From Cryobacterium shii (GTDB lineage Bacteria > Actinomycetota > Actinomycetes > Actinomycetales > Microbacteriaceae): a stretch of 64,000 nt of DNA. The notes under the pieces were generated by a model. The model was not told where the DNA came from and ran no database searches. It was given only the letters and a program-made list of their open reading frames with translations. Below are positions 44,449 to 52,782 of the stretch, in pieces. Numbering within the stretch: the stretch's first letter is position 1; each line of letters starts with the position of its first letter. The position numbers and the translations under genes were made by a program. Where the stretch lies: the NCBI RefSeq assembly GCF_004402595.1, contig NZ_SOFY01000009.1, positions 1 through 64,000 on the forward strand. Reading direction: 5' to 3'.

Positions 44449-44916
44449 ATGGCTTTGGAGAACGACACCCAGGCTCCCGATTTCGAGCTCGTCAACCAGT
44501 TCGGCGAGCGGGTCCAGTTGAGCCGGTTCCGCGGGAAGAAGTCGGTTGCCCTGGTCTTTTTCCCGCTCGCGTTCTCCGGCATCTGCAGCGGTGAGCTCTG
44601 CGAACTGCGAGACAACCTCTCCCTGTTCGAGTCCAGTGGCGTCGAGGTGGTCGGGATCTCGGTCGACTCGCGGCACACGCTCCGGGCGTGGGGAGAGCAG
44701 GAGGAGTACACCTTCGACCTTCTGGCCGACTTCTGGCCCCACGGCGCGGTGGCCAAGGAATACGGTGTCTTCCTGGAGGATAAGGGCTTTGCGAATCGTG
44801 CCACGTTCCTGATCGACCCGGACGGAATCATCCGGGCCAGTTTCATCACCGCCCCCGGTGAGGCTCGCTCGCTGGAGGCGTACCGCGCCGCGATCGAGGA
44901 ACTCCAGCCGGCCTGA
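44449..44916 (+). CDS. peroxiredoxin (AhpE-like with a CX4C motif)
   Basis: A 155-residue thioredoxin-fold peroxidase that reduces hydroperoxides. The peroxidatic Cys46 is in FFPLAFSGICSGEL, the AhpE signature. A second Cys51 five residues later gives the CX4C spacing of BCP/PrxQ enzymes, unlike the single-Cys Mycobacterium AhpE. It may resolve by an internal disulfide. ATG 44449 has a very strong RBS. The gene is divergent from aceE and followed by tRNA-Val. Confidence 0.9.
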   Translation: MALENDTQAPDFELVNQFGERVQLSRFRGKKSVALVFFPLAFSGICSGELCELRDNLSLFESSGVEVVGISVDSRHTLRAWGEQEEYTFDLLADFWPHGAVAKEYGVFLEDKGFANRATFLIDPDGIIRASFITAPGEARSLEAYRAAIEELQPA

Positions 44917-44988
44917 CCGGCCCTGGCGTACGGCGGCCGTGCAGAATCGGTATGATGGTGCACGGCCTGCAGAGGTCGACGTTTCAAG

Positions 44989-45061
44989 GGGCCTTTAGCT
45001 CAGTTGGTAGAGCGCCACGTTTACACCGTGGATGTCATCGGTTCGAGCCCGGTAGGGCCCA
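44989..45061 (+). tRNA. tRNA-Val (TAC)
   Basis: A 73-nt cloverleaf: acceptor GGGCCTT/AGGGCCC, anticodon stem CCACG/CGTGG and anticodon TAC at 45022-45024, T-arm ATCGG-TTCGAGC-CCGGT. CCA is not encoded. A TATGAT -10 box lies at 44951-44956. Confidence 0.97.
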
Positions 45062-45186
45062 CCCCTCAAGAACCACCCATAACCCTCCGTGGGGCGAGAG
45101 GTCGTGAGGTACTGTGCACCAGAATGAGCACGCAGGTGCCGTCACCACGACCGCTTCGGGCAGAGCGCGTCGAGGGGGTGGGCGTC

Positions 45187-45891
45187 ATGACTCGGTCTGA
45201 CCGGCTGTCCTTCGGCGTCGCGGTCGAGGAGCTGACCAGCGCTCACCTGCACCAGACCAATCTCTGCGCACCGTTCCTCAGGGCGCTGCCCGTCGACGGG
45301 CTGGCGATCTCCACCCTCGGGGTGCCGTTCGGCACCGAAACCATCTGCGCGAGCAACGCCGCCGCGGCCCGCATCGATGAGATCCAATTCGATCTCGGCG
45401 AGGGGCCGTGCTGGGACGCCAGGGCGACACGTCGGCCGGTGCTGTCCCCGGACATCCGTCACGAGGCCAATCTCGACTGGCCTGTCTTCCAGCGCACTCT
45501 CGGCGACACCGAAGTCGGCGGGATCTTCGCCTTCCCGATGCTGGTGGGCTCGCTGGACATCGGCGCCGTCGACTTCTATTCGCGAATGCCCCGCGCGCTC
45601 ACCCTCGGGCAGATCGAGGATGCCACCACCCTCGTCGGCATCGCGGCCCGGCAGGTGCTTCGGCGGGTGCTGCTCTCGAATACGATGAAACCGGACGCCG
45701 ACGACGATCGGGGCTACTCCCGACGCGTCGTGCACCAGGCGACCGGAATGGTGCTGGCCCAATTAGACGTATCACCCTCGGACGCGCTTCTCATCCTGCA
45801 GGGTTACGCCTTTTCGCACGGTCAAACGGTGCGAGAGGTCGCGGAGAACGTGGTCGCACGAAATATTGATTTTACTTCAGAATTAAATTAG
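45187..45891 (+). CDS. GAF-ANTAR regulatory protein
   Basis: A 234-residue predicted cytosolic sensor with an N-terminal GAF domain (ICASNAAAARIDEIQFDLGE, GPCWDARATRRPVL) and a C-terminal ANTAR RNA-binding domain (RRVVHQATGMVLAQLDVSPS, ending NVVARNIDF). ANTAR proteins bind paired hexanucleotide hairpins to stop termination. ATG 45187 has a GA-rich RBS; ATG 45124 is the alternative. It is 20 bp before a second protein of the same type. Confidence 0.8.
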   Translation: MTRSDRLSFGVAVEELTSAHLHQTNLCAPFLRALPVDGLAISTLGVPFGTETICASNAAAARIDEIQFDLGEGPCWDARATRRPVLSPDIRHEANLDWPVFQRTLGDTEVGGIFAFPMLVGSLDIGAVDFYSRMPRALTLGQIEDATTLVGIAARQVLRRVLLSNTMKPDADDDRGYSRRVVHQATGMVLAQLDVSPSDALLILQGYAFSHGQTVREVAENVVARNIDFTSELN

Positions 45892-45911
45892 ACGGGTCTT
45901 AGGATAAGTTC

Positions 45912-46628
45912 ATGGTGACCAAGTCACGTGAAGGTCAGCTGGTTGAGACATTCGTCACTCTGGCCGACACCCTGGTGGTCGGCTACGACGTGGTGGATCT
46001 GCTGCACACGCTGGTTGAGACGTGCGCGACGCTCTTCGAGGCGTCAGCAGTCGGAATCATCCTGACCGCCGGTGACGACACCGATCTCGAGGTTGTGGCC
46101 TCGACCAACGAGTGCAGCCGTCTGATCGAGATCCTGCAGCTTCGAGCCGGCAACGGCCCGTGCGTCGAGTGCTACACCACGGGCAGGCCCGTCGCGATTC
46201 CCAACCTCGAGGTTCTCTCGCCGGACTGGACGCGGTTCCGGGCCGGAGCCATCGAGCTCGGATTCAAGTCCATGCACTCGGTTCCGCTGCGCCTGCGTTC
46301 CACGACCATCGGTTCGCTCAACCTTTTCTGGGACCGCCTGGGTGGGCTGGGAGCTGACGACCTGCGCACTGTCCAGGCTCTGGCCGACACCGCCACGATC
46401 GGAATCCTGCAGGAACGGGCCATCCGGGAGAGCGACGTGGCCCGTGCCCAGTTGCAGCACGCCCTCAGCAGCCGGGTGCTGATCGAGCAGGCCAAGGGTG
46501 TGGTCGCTTTCACCCACACCGTCAACATGGACGAGGCCTTCGCTCTGCTGCGCCAGCACGCGCGCAGCAACGGCCTGCCGCTGAACGACGTGGCGGAGCG
46601 AATCGTCAACCGGTCCCTCTCGCTGTAG
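45912..46628 (+). CDS. GAF-ANTAR regulatory protein
   Basis: A 238-residue protein: GAF domain (residues 22-150, with AVGIILTAGDDTDLEVVAST and ELGFKSMHSVPLRLRSTTIG) followed by ANTAR (RVLIEQAKGVVAFTHTVNMD, ending AERIVNRSLSL). It is the tandem paralogue of the preceding gene with a different sensor pocket. Together they may form a hetero-regulator of stress genes. The RNA targets are unknown. Confidence 0.85.
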   Translation: MVTKSREGQLVETFVTLADTLVVGYDVVDLLHTLVETCATLFEASAVGIILTAGDDTDLEVVASTNECSRLIEILQLRAGNGPCVECYTTGRPVAIPNLEVLSPDWTRFRAGAIELGFKSMHSVPLRLRSTTIGSLNLFWDRLGGLGADDLRTVQALADTATIGILQERAIRESDVARAQLQHALSSRVLIEQAKGVVAFTHTVNMDEAFALLRQHARSNGLPLNDVAERIVNRSLSL

Positions 46629-46735
46629 CCCCGCTGCTCGGGACGCCCGCATTTCCGGCCTCGGCCGGGCTATAGTGTGACTCACGCCCCAGACCCTGGC
46701 TGCACGTGTAATTTTCGTGAGCTATCGAGGTCACC

Positions 46736-47074
46736 ATGAAGCGCATTTTCCATCCCGGCGGCTCTGTCCTCACCGGAAGCGAACTCGCGGATGCCGTGAT
46801 GCATTACGCGGAGGCCTTGAGTTCACGCGGGCAGGTCGACGTCATCGACATCCCGGTCGCGGATGAGACTGGACTGCCCGGTCGTGCCCAGTTCCTGATT
46901 GGCGCATCCAGCCAGCTCGTCTGTGTCACTGCCGACGCCGTGGACCAGGAGCTGGTGGAATCGGCGAAGTCCGATGACCTGCGCCGCAAAGCGCTGTCCG
47001 GCACGGCGAGCGGTCGGGTTTCGTGGACCGGGGACGGGCTTGATTCGCCGCAATTCGACGAGTTCGAATACTGA
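46736..47074 (+). CDS. conserved actinobacterial protein of unknown function
   Basis: A 112-residue soluble protein beginning MKRIFHPGGSVLTGSELADAV, with a beta-rich middle (VDVIDIPV, AQFLIGASSQLVCVTAD). Short homologues with the same HPGGSVLTGS opening are common in Microbacteriaceae, with no known role. A GAGGTCACC site precedes ATG 46736, and a TATAGT box lies at 46671-46676. Its place before the universal stress genes suggests a stress role. Confidence 0.7.
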   Translation: MKRIFHPGGSVLTGSELADAVMHYAEALSSRGQVDVIDIPVADETGLPGRAQFLIGASSQLVCVTADAVDQELVESAKSDDLRRKALSGTASGRVSWTGDGLDSPQFDEFEY

Positions 47075-47104
47075 CGGTCTGCTGCAGCGGCCCGCGGGAT
47101 GACC

Positions 47105-47118
47105 GGGACTTTCGGCCC
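47105..47118 (+). promoter_or_regulatory. DevR/DosR-like box upstream of a universal stress gene
   Basis: GGGACTTTCGGCCC matches the DevR-type consensus GGGACTTTNGTCCC at all but one position and lies about 60 bp before the stress-protein start. A DevR-type regulator is encoded 4.5 kb downstream. Binding is inferred. Confidence 0.6.
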
Positions 47119-47177
47119 TGTCAGGCTCGGTTCTGACCCGACACCATTGAGGCCGGTGCACGGGAATGGAGAAGATC

Positions 47178-48023
47178 ATGGACGAACGCGTTGTGGTCGG
47201 GATGAGCGGCAAGCCGTCGGACCGGGATGCCCTGCACTGGGCCCTCGACTACGCGCGCCCGAGACGGTTCGCAGTCGAGCTGGTTCACGTCGTCGACGAG
47301 AACTGGGCGAGTCTGGCCGCCGGGTACGAGCACACCGCGCGGGAGCAGGCTGAACGCAACCTCGCCCGGGAGATCGCGGATGCGGCACCCCTGGCGCCGG
47401 AGCTGAAGCTCCACGCGACCGTGCTCACAGGTTCGCAGGCCGGGGCGCTGGCCGACCGGGCAGAAGGCGCTGCACTGCTGGTGATCGGCTCACATGCGCT
47501 CGGGCGCTTTCGGGACTATGTCTTCAGCACCCGTTCCGCGCAGATCGCGGCCCGTGCCCCCGGCTCCGTCGTCATCGTTCCCGAACGAAGTAACCGGGAC
47601 GGCACCGGGGTCGTTGTCGGCGTCGACGGCTCCGAGGCCTCGCTTGCGGCCGTCCAGTTCGCCGCCGAGCAGGCGGACCGTCTGGGGCAGCGCCTGACCG
47701 CCGTGTACTGCTGGAGCGTGCCCGCTCCGTGGACCGAGGAGGGCGCCATGATCGACTGGCCGATGCAACCGGATGACGCCGACCGGCTGGTCCTCTCCGA
47801 AGCGGTCGCAGGACTGGCCGAACGCTACCCCGACCTGCAGTTAGACCTTCGGCTGGACCTGGGTCTGCCGGTCGATGCGCTCGTCACGGCCGCGACCGGT
47901 GCGAGCCTGCTCGTCGTGGGCAACCATTCCCGGAACGGATTCGCCCGCTTCTGGCTGGGTTCGGTCAGCCACGTGATCGTGCTGACCATGCCCTGCCCGG
48001 TGGCCGTGATCCGGAGCGTGTGA
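47178..48023 (+). CDS. two-domain universal stress protein
   Basis: A 281-residue tandem Usp. Both domains carry the UspA fold; domain 2 has VVVGVDGSEASLAAVQFAAE and the ATP-binding stretch LLVVGNHSRNGFARFWLGSV ending SHVIV. Domain 1 keeps LVIGSHALGRFRDYVFSTRS. GGAGAAG just before ATG 47178 makes this start better than ATG 47166. Usp proteins of this type are part of dormancy and hypoxia regulons. A DevR-like box lies upstream. Confidence 0.9.
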   Translation: MDERVVVGMSGKPSDRDALHWALDYARPRRFAVELVHVVDENWASLAAGYEHTAREQAERNLAREIADAAPLAPELKLHATVLTGSQAGALADRAEGAALLVIGSHALGRFRDYVFSTRSAQIAARAPGSVVIVPERSNRDGTGVVVGVDGSEASLAAVQFAAEQADRLGQRLTAVYCWSVPAPWTEEGAMIDWPMQPDDADRLVLSEAVAGLAERYPDLQLDLRLDLGLPVDALVTAATGASLLVVGNHSRNGFARFWLGSVSHVIVLTMPCPVAVIRSV

Positions 48024-48053
48024 CCCGCAGCGAGTGACGTCCGGGGCCGGGGC

Positions 48054-48884
48054 TCAGGCGGGCCTGGCGATAAGGATGGGAACGTTGATGTTCATGAGCA
48101 CGTCGTGGGTGACCGATCCGATCACCGACTGTGTCGCCCCTCGCGGGTGGGACACGCCGACCACGATCAGGGACGCGCCCGCGCCCGCATCCAGCAGGGC
48201 TTCCGCGGGGTCGCGGTTCACCAGGCGCCGGCGAACGACCACGCCCGGCGCGGTGGCGCTCGCGACCGCGGCCGCCTCGCTGAGGAGCAGGTGCGCGGCG
48301 TCGGCGCTCTCGGGCAGCTCAGGCGACGCCTTCCCCGTGCAAAGTGTCGGCGGCGCGTGCACCAGGATGAGCTCCTGGCCGAGCCGGTCGGCTTCGCGGG
48401 CGCCTCGGATGACGGCCGACGTCGAACCCTCGAACCGGTCCACCCCGACGACAACCCCGCGCCGGGTGTCGAACGTCGTGTCCGGGATGACTGCCACCGT
48501 GCACGGCGCAGCGGCCGCGATCTGCACGCTGCGGGATCCGAGCACGCGCCCCCGCAGGAACCCGGTCTTGTGGGTGCCCACGATGAGGGTGTCGTCGGCC
48601 AGCGGAAGGGCGGCAAGGGTCCAGGACGGCGCGCCGTGCAGGATGATGGCGCCGATGTCGAGCCTGGGGTGAGCCTTCTTCGCCAGGGCGAGCTCCTCGG
48701 CCAGCAGGGCACTGGCGTGTCGCTCCGCATCCTGCGCATAGGACGGGCCGAGAAGGCCCCACTCGTCGTCGACGACGTTGACCAGGACCGCCGGAGAATC
48801 GTCCTCGGCTGCCCGGGACAGTCCCCAGCTGATCGCAGCTCGGCTCGGCTCGGAGCCGTCTGCCCCGATGTAGTAGGTGTTCAC
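48054..48884 (-). CDS. two-domain universal stress protein
   Basis: A 276-residue tandem Usp, with YYIGADGSEPSRAAISWGL at the N-terminus, TLIVGTHKTGFLRGRVLGSR in domain 1 and LIVVGVSHPRGATQSVIGSV in domain 2. Its start overlaps the stop of the upstream stress gene by 4 bp, so the pair is an operon on the minus strand. It is convergent with the previous stress gene. Confidence 0.9.
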   Translation of the reverse strand: MNTYYIGADGSEPSRAAISWGLSRAAEDDSPAVLVNVVDDEWGLLGPSYAQDAERHASALLAEELALAKKAHPRLDIGAIILHGAPSWTLAALPLADDTLIVGTHKTGFLRGRVLGSRSVQIAAAAPCTVAVIPDTTFDTRRGVVVGVDRFEGSTSAVIRGAREADRLGQELILVHAPPTLCTGKASPELPESADAAHLLLSEAAAVASATAPGVVVRRRLVNRDPAEALLDAGAGASLIVVGVSHPRGATQSVIGSVTHDVLMNINVPILIARPA

Positions 48885-49786
48885 TGTGCATCCTTTCCGG
48901 TCGCCTGGTCGCGGTCACCCGCGTCGTCGGGGCGAGGAACGACCGCGACCGGGCAGGGCAGATTGAGTAGGACGTCGTGACTGACCGATCCGAGGAAGAG
49001 GGAGCCGACGGCGCCGCGGCCGTGAGTGCCCACCACGATCAGGGAGGCGTCCCGGGAAGCCTCCACGAGAACAAACGCCGGCAGGCCCTGTTCCAGGACT
49101 TCGGTGACCTGGAGGTCGGGGTTGGCTGCCCGGACCCGCTCTGCGCGTTCGGCGAGGATCTCGGCGTGCGCCTGCCGCAACTCGTCATAGGGAATCACGG
49201 CCCCGAATTCGACCGCCACCGTGGCCGGGATCGTCCAGGCATGCACGATGCTGAGCGGGCGGCCGAAGTGAGCGGCCTCGCGGGCGGCGAAGTCCAAGGC
49301 CCCGGCTGCCAACGCATCGTCTTCCAGTCCGACCACGACGGGCCCGGTTCGTGGCGCCCATACCGCGGGGACGACGATGACGGGGCACTTCGCATGGGCG
49401 GTGAGGCGCAACGGAAGGGTCCCGTAGACCGCTCCGGCGAGCACCCCCGTCTTGTTGGTGCCGATGACGAGGAGGTCCGCGGCGGCGGACGCCCGGACGA
49501 GTTCATCGGTGGGGACCCCGTGGCGGATGTACCCGGTCTTGCGGCAGTTCGGTGCGGCCTGGTCGACCCGGCGGATGGCTTCGGCGAGTGCGCGTTCGTA
49601 GGCGGGCTGGAAGTCATCCTCCGGCCCCCCGGTGGGGGACCAGCCCATTTCCACCACCGTCGTCAGTTCGAGGCTCACCGAGGCTGACGGGAGCCGCTCG
49701 GCCGCCAGAGCGCGGTCGAGGGCCCACTCGAGGGCGGCCCTGCTGGCGGGCCCGCCGTCGATGGCGACGATCACTTTTTCGACCAT
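48881..49786 (-). CDS. two-domain universal stress protein
   Basis: A 301-residue tandem Usp (VIVAIDGGPASRAALEWAL; domain 1 LLVIGTNKTGVLAGAVYGTL; domain 2 LIVVGTHGRGAVGSLFLGSV ending SHDVL, the classic G-2X-G-9X-G-S/T ATP motif). ATG 49786 follows a perfect AAGGAGG site. It is the first gene of the leftward pair and is divergent from the sensor kinase gene across a DevR-like box. Confidence 0.92.
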   Translation of the reverse strand: MVEKVIVAIDGGPASRAALEWALDRALAAERLPSASVSLELTTVVEMGWSPTGGPEDDFQPAYERALAEAIRRVDQAAPNCRKTGYIRHGVPTDELVRASAAADLLVIGTNKTGVLAGAVYGTLPLRLTAHAKCPVIVVPAVWAPRTGPVVVGLEDDALAAGALDFAAREAAHFGRPLSIVHAWTIPATVAVEFGAVIPYDELRQAHAEILAERAERVRAANPDLQVTEVLEQGLPAFVLVEASRDASLIVVGTHGRGAVGSLFLGSVSHDVLLNLPCPVAVVPRPDDAGDRDQATGKDAQ

Positions 49787-49845
49787 GGCTGGCCTCCTTC
49801 CCTCGCGTCCCCCCTCACGGTGACAGCGTCGGGAGGCGCCGAAAA

Positions 49846-49859
49846 GGGGCGAAGGTCCC
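49846..49859 (-). promoter_or_regulatory. DevR/DosR-like box in the stress-gene/kinase divergent region
   Basis: On the minus strand the site reads GGGACCTTCGCCCC, matching the GGGACTTTNGTCCC consensus except at two positions. It lies 60 bp before the leftward stress operon and next to the kinase promoter, so the DevR-type regulator could control both. Confidence 0.5.
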
Positions 49860-49865
49860 ACGCGA

Positions 49866-49871
49866 GTAGAA
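49866..49871 (+). promoter_or_regulatory. -10 box of the sensor kinase gene
   Basis: TAGAAT lies 34 bp before ATG 49905, which has its own GGAGCCAGG site. The -35 region is covered by the DevR-like box, so the regulator could act on its own operon. Confidence 0.45.
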
Positions 49872-49904
49872 TCCCCGGCATCAGACCGAGAGCGGAGCCA
49901 GGCC

Positions 49905-51602
49905 ATGCCCCAGCACGAGATCACAGCCCCGGTTGCCACCCCGTTCACGCGGCCCGAACCCTCGGCGAATCAGTCGGATGCGCGCCTGCGCCGCCTCCTC
50001 CTGGCCAGCCAGGCGATTGTGGGCCAGCTCGATCTTCTCTCCGTGCAGCGGCGCATCGTGGAGGCGGCGGTCGACCTGTGCCCGGCGCTGTTCGGGGCGC
50101 TCGCGACCACCGCCGACAACGGCCGTCTCGAGCCGAGCGTCCAGGTCGGGGCATCCGCGGATGCCGCCGTTGCGGGGGGCGCGTGGGCCGAGGTCCTCGG
50201 GCTGCTGGGCACCCTCGCCGATGACCCGGTTCCGCTTCGGCTGAGCCGATGGCAGGCCAAACCGCGTCCGGCTGGTTTCGAGGGTGAGGACCCGCCGATG
50301 CAGAGTCTCCTGGCCGTCCCGGTGCGGGTGCGCGGCGAGGTCTCGGGCATCCTGTATCTGATCGGCAGGGTGCCGGGAGCATTCGACCAGGAAGACGAGG
50401 ACCTGTTGTGTGCCTTGGCGGCGACCGCGGGCATCGCGATCGACAATGCCCGGCTGTTCGAGGAGACCCAGCGGCGTCAGCGCTGGTCGGCCGCGTCGGC
50501 CGGGGTCAGCGCTGCCCTCCTGACCGATCGCTCGGACGATACCCTGGCCCTCCTGGCCGACCGATTCGCGCAGACGGCGGATGCGCAACTGGTGTGCGTC
50601 GTCGTCCCCGATGGAATCGACCCCGGCGCGGATGCTTCCCTGGTCGTCGCCACCGCCAGGGGGCCGCTCGCGCAGCAGGCCGCCGGCCTCATCTTCCCTG
50701 TCGCCGGGAGCCTGTGCGGGCGGGTATTCTCCGGCGGCCAGCCGCTCCTGGTCGACGGCGGGGACGGCGTCAGGCCGGGCCCGGACTCCGCCCTGATCTG
50801 CGGGTCCACCATGGTCATCCCTCTGGGAGCGGGAGTCCCGCACGGGGTCCTGACGGCCTCGCGTCCCCTCGGAGCGGCCCGGTTCACCGCCTCGGACCTC
50901 GTGATGGCCTCGGACTTCGCGGAGCAGGCGAGTGTGGCGCTGGAACTCTCCCTGGGCCGGGCCGATCGGGCCCGGCTGGCGGTGCTGGAGGACCGCGGCA
51001 GGATCGCCCGGGACCTGCACGACCTCGTCATCCAAAGGGTCTTCGCCGCCGGGATGTCGATTCAGGCCATTGGCGGGGAGATAACCGACCGGGCGCTGCG
51101 CCTGAGGCTCGACGAGGAGGTGCAGGCCCTGGACGCTGCCATCGTCGAGATCCGCACGGCCATTTTCGCCCTGACCCTGCCGGCGCACCCCGACCGGCCG
51201 TCCCTGCGACATCGCGTCATCGACCTGCTGACCGAACTCGGGCCCCTGTTCGAGCAGCCTCCACGAGTCGTTTTCTCCGGCCCGATCGACCTGGTCACGC
51301 CGGCCGACCTGGCCGACGACCTCGTCGCCGTGATCCGCGAGGGGCTGACCAACGTGGTTAGGCACGCCCGGGCCGGCGAAACGGTTGTGAGCCTGACCGT
51401 GGTCGCCGACTCGATCACGATCGAAATCAGTGACGACGGCGTGGGCAGGGCGAAGGCCGCGCACTCCGGCGGAATCGACAACCTGGCGGCACGGGCAGGA
51501 CGATGGCAGGGAAATTTCACCCTCGACGACCGGGCGCCCCGGGGCACACGGCTGCGCTGGGCGGCCAGCCTGGTCGGTGCATCCGTCACGGCACGCCGAT
51601 GA
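49905..51602 (+). CDS. DevS/DosT-type GAF sensor histidine kinase
   Basis: A 565-residue cytosolic kinase with two GAF domains (about residues 45-185 and 208-350), a HisKA_3 domain with His372 (RIARDLHDLVIQRVFAAG) and a C-terminal HATPase (VIREGLTNVVRHARAGETVV, ISDDGVGRAKA). This is the DevS/DosT architecture for redox, oxygen or CO sensing. The heme-ligand region of mycobacterial DevS (HHPPM) reads GEDPPM here, so heme binding is doubtful. It overlaps the regulator gene by 4 bp (ATGA) and forms an operon with it. Confidence 0.9.
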   Translation: MPQHEITAPVATPFTRPEPSANQSDARLRRLLLASQAIVGQLDLLSVQRRIVEAAVDLCPALFGALATTADNGRLEPSVQVGASADAAVAGGAWAEVLGLLGTLADDPVPLRLSRWQAKPRPAGFEGEDPPMQSLLAVPVRVRGEVSGILYLIGRVPGAFDQEDEDLLCALAATAGIAIDNARLFEETQRRQRWSAASAGVSAALLTDRSDDTLALLADRFAQTADAQLVCVVVPDGIDPGADASLVVATARGPLAQQAAGLIFPVAGSLCGRVFSGGQPLLVDGGDGVRPGPDSALICGSTMVIPLGAGVPHGVLTASRPLGAARFTASDLVMASDFAEQASVALELSLGRADRARLAVLEDRGRIARDLHDLVIQRVFAAGMSIQAIGGEITDRALRLRLDEEVQALDAAIVEIRTAIFALTLPAHPDRPSLRHRVIDLLTELGPLFEQPPRVVFSGPIDLVTPADLADDLVAVIREGLTNVVRHARAGETVVSLTVVADSITIEISDDGVGRAKAAHSGGIDNLAARAGRWQGNFTLDDRAPRGTRLRWAASLVGASVTARR

Positions 51603-52282
51603 CCCGCGTCTTCCTCGTGGACGACCACGAAATCGTCCGGCATGGCCTCGTGCACCTGATCAACGCGGAAGCGGACCTGGAGGTCGTGGGGGAGGCGTCG
51701 ACCAGGCGGGAGGCCCTCGCCCGGGTCGCCGCCACCCGGCCGGACGTCGCGGTCCTCGACGTCCGCCTGCCCGACGGAAGCGGCATCGACGTCTGCCGGG
51801 AGATCCTCGCCCGGGACCCGGGCATCCGGTGCCTGATCTTCACCGCCTTCGACGACGACGAGGCCACCTGCGCCGCGGTGCTGGCGGGGGCTGCAGGGTA
51901 TGTCCTGAAGAACATCCGCGGTGACCGGCTGATCGACGGCATCCGCCGGGTGGCCCGCGGGGAGCGGCTGCTCACCGACCTGGCCGCCCGGCGGGTGGCC
52001 GAGGTGCTGAGCCTGGCCGAGCCGGACCGGGCCGCGCAGGCACTGACCCTGCGCGAGCGGCAGGTCCTGGACCTCATTTCGCGGGGGCTCACCAACCGTC
52101 AGATCGGCGCCGAGCTGGAGCTGGCCGAGAAAACGGTCAAGAACTATGTGTCCGCCGTACTCAGCAAGCTCGGGATGCAGCGAAGAACCCAGGCCGCGGT
52201 CTTCGGTGCCGATCTGTCCCGGGCCGCGGGCGGTTCCGGCTCTCGAATCCACCCCGGGTCTGCCGGTACGCTGGCCCGATGA
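51599..52282 (+). CDS. DevR/NarL-type response regulator
   Basis: A 227-residue regulator: receiver domain with acidic D8-D9, phospho-acceptor Asp54 (VAVLDVRLPDGSG) and Lys in YVLKN. The C-terminal LuxR-type helix-turn-helix is LTLRERQVLDLISRGLTNRQ, ending EKTVKNYVSAVLSKLG. This helix set is the one that reads GGGAC half-sites in DevR proteins. It is coupled to the kinase and probably controls the universal stress genes. Its stop overlaps the next gene start. Confidence 0.93.
   Translation: MTRVFLVDDHEIVRHGLVHLINAEADLEVVGEASTRREALARVAATRPDVAVLDVRLPDGSGIDVCREILARDPGIRCLIFTAFDDDEATCAAVLAGAAGYVLKNIRGDRLIDGIRRVARGERLLTDLAARRVAEVLSLAEPDRAAQALTLRERQVLDLISRGLTNRQIGAELELAEKTVKNYVSAVLSKLGMQRRTQAAVFGADLSRAAGGSGSRIHPGSAGTLAR
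52267..52272 (+). promoter_or_regulatory. -10 box of the DUF427 gene (leaderless arrangement)
   Basis: TACGCT inside the end of the response-regulator gene is followed by six bases and then ATG 52279, with no Shine-Dalgarno sequence. The gene could be transcribed independently as a leaderless mRNA. Confidence 0.45.
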
Positions 52283-52782
52283 AGCAGAATCGCGTCACTC
52301 CGGCCGTGCCGGGCCCGGGCCAGGAATCGGTCTGGACATACCCCCGGCCGCCCCGGGCCGAGCCGAGTACCGACCGCGTCGTCGTCACGTTCGGCGGCCA
52401 GGTCATCGTCGACACCAGAGATGTGATCCGGGTGCTCGAGACGAGCCATCCTCCGGTCTACTACCTGCCTCGATCGGCTTTCCGGCCCGGGAGCCTGGAA
52501 CCGGCCCCCGGGAACTCGTGGTGCGAGTACAAAGGGCAGGCGTCCTACCTCAATGTGGTCACGCCGGGACGGCGGGAGGAATCCGCCGCCTGGACCTACC
52601 CGGCGCCGAGGAAGGGGTATGAGGCGCTCCTCGACCGCATTGCCCTCTACCCCGGCCGGATGGAGCGGTGCACAGTGAACGGGGAACGGGTGCAGCCGCA
52701 GCCGGGAGACTTCTACGGCGGCTGGATCACGTCCCGGGTGGTCGGCCCGTTCAAGGGGGAGCCCGGCACGCTCGGATGGTGA
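52279..52782 (+). CDS. DUF427-domain protein
   Basis: A 167-residue beta-rich protein of the DUF427 family. The features are GGQVIVDTRDVIRVLETSHP, YYLPRSAF, CEYKGQASYLNV and the late DFYGGWITSRVVGPFKG. Related proteins are widespread in bacteria and of unknown function. It overlaps the regulator stop by 4 bp and may be part of the stress operon. Confidence 0.88.
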   Translation: MKQNRVTPAVPGPGQESVWTYPRPPRAEPSTDRVVVTFGGQVIVDTRDVIRVLETSHPPVYYLPRSAFRPGSLEPAPGNSWCEYKGQASYLNVVTPGRREESAAWTYPAPRKGYEALLDRIALYPGRMERCTVNGERVQPQPGDFYGGWITSRVVGPFKGEPGTLGW

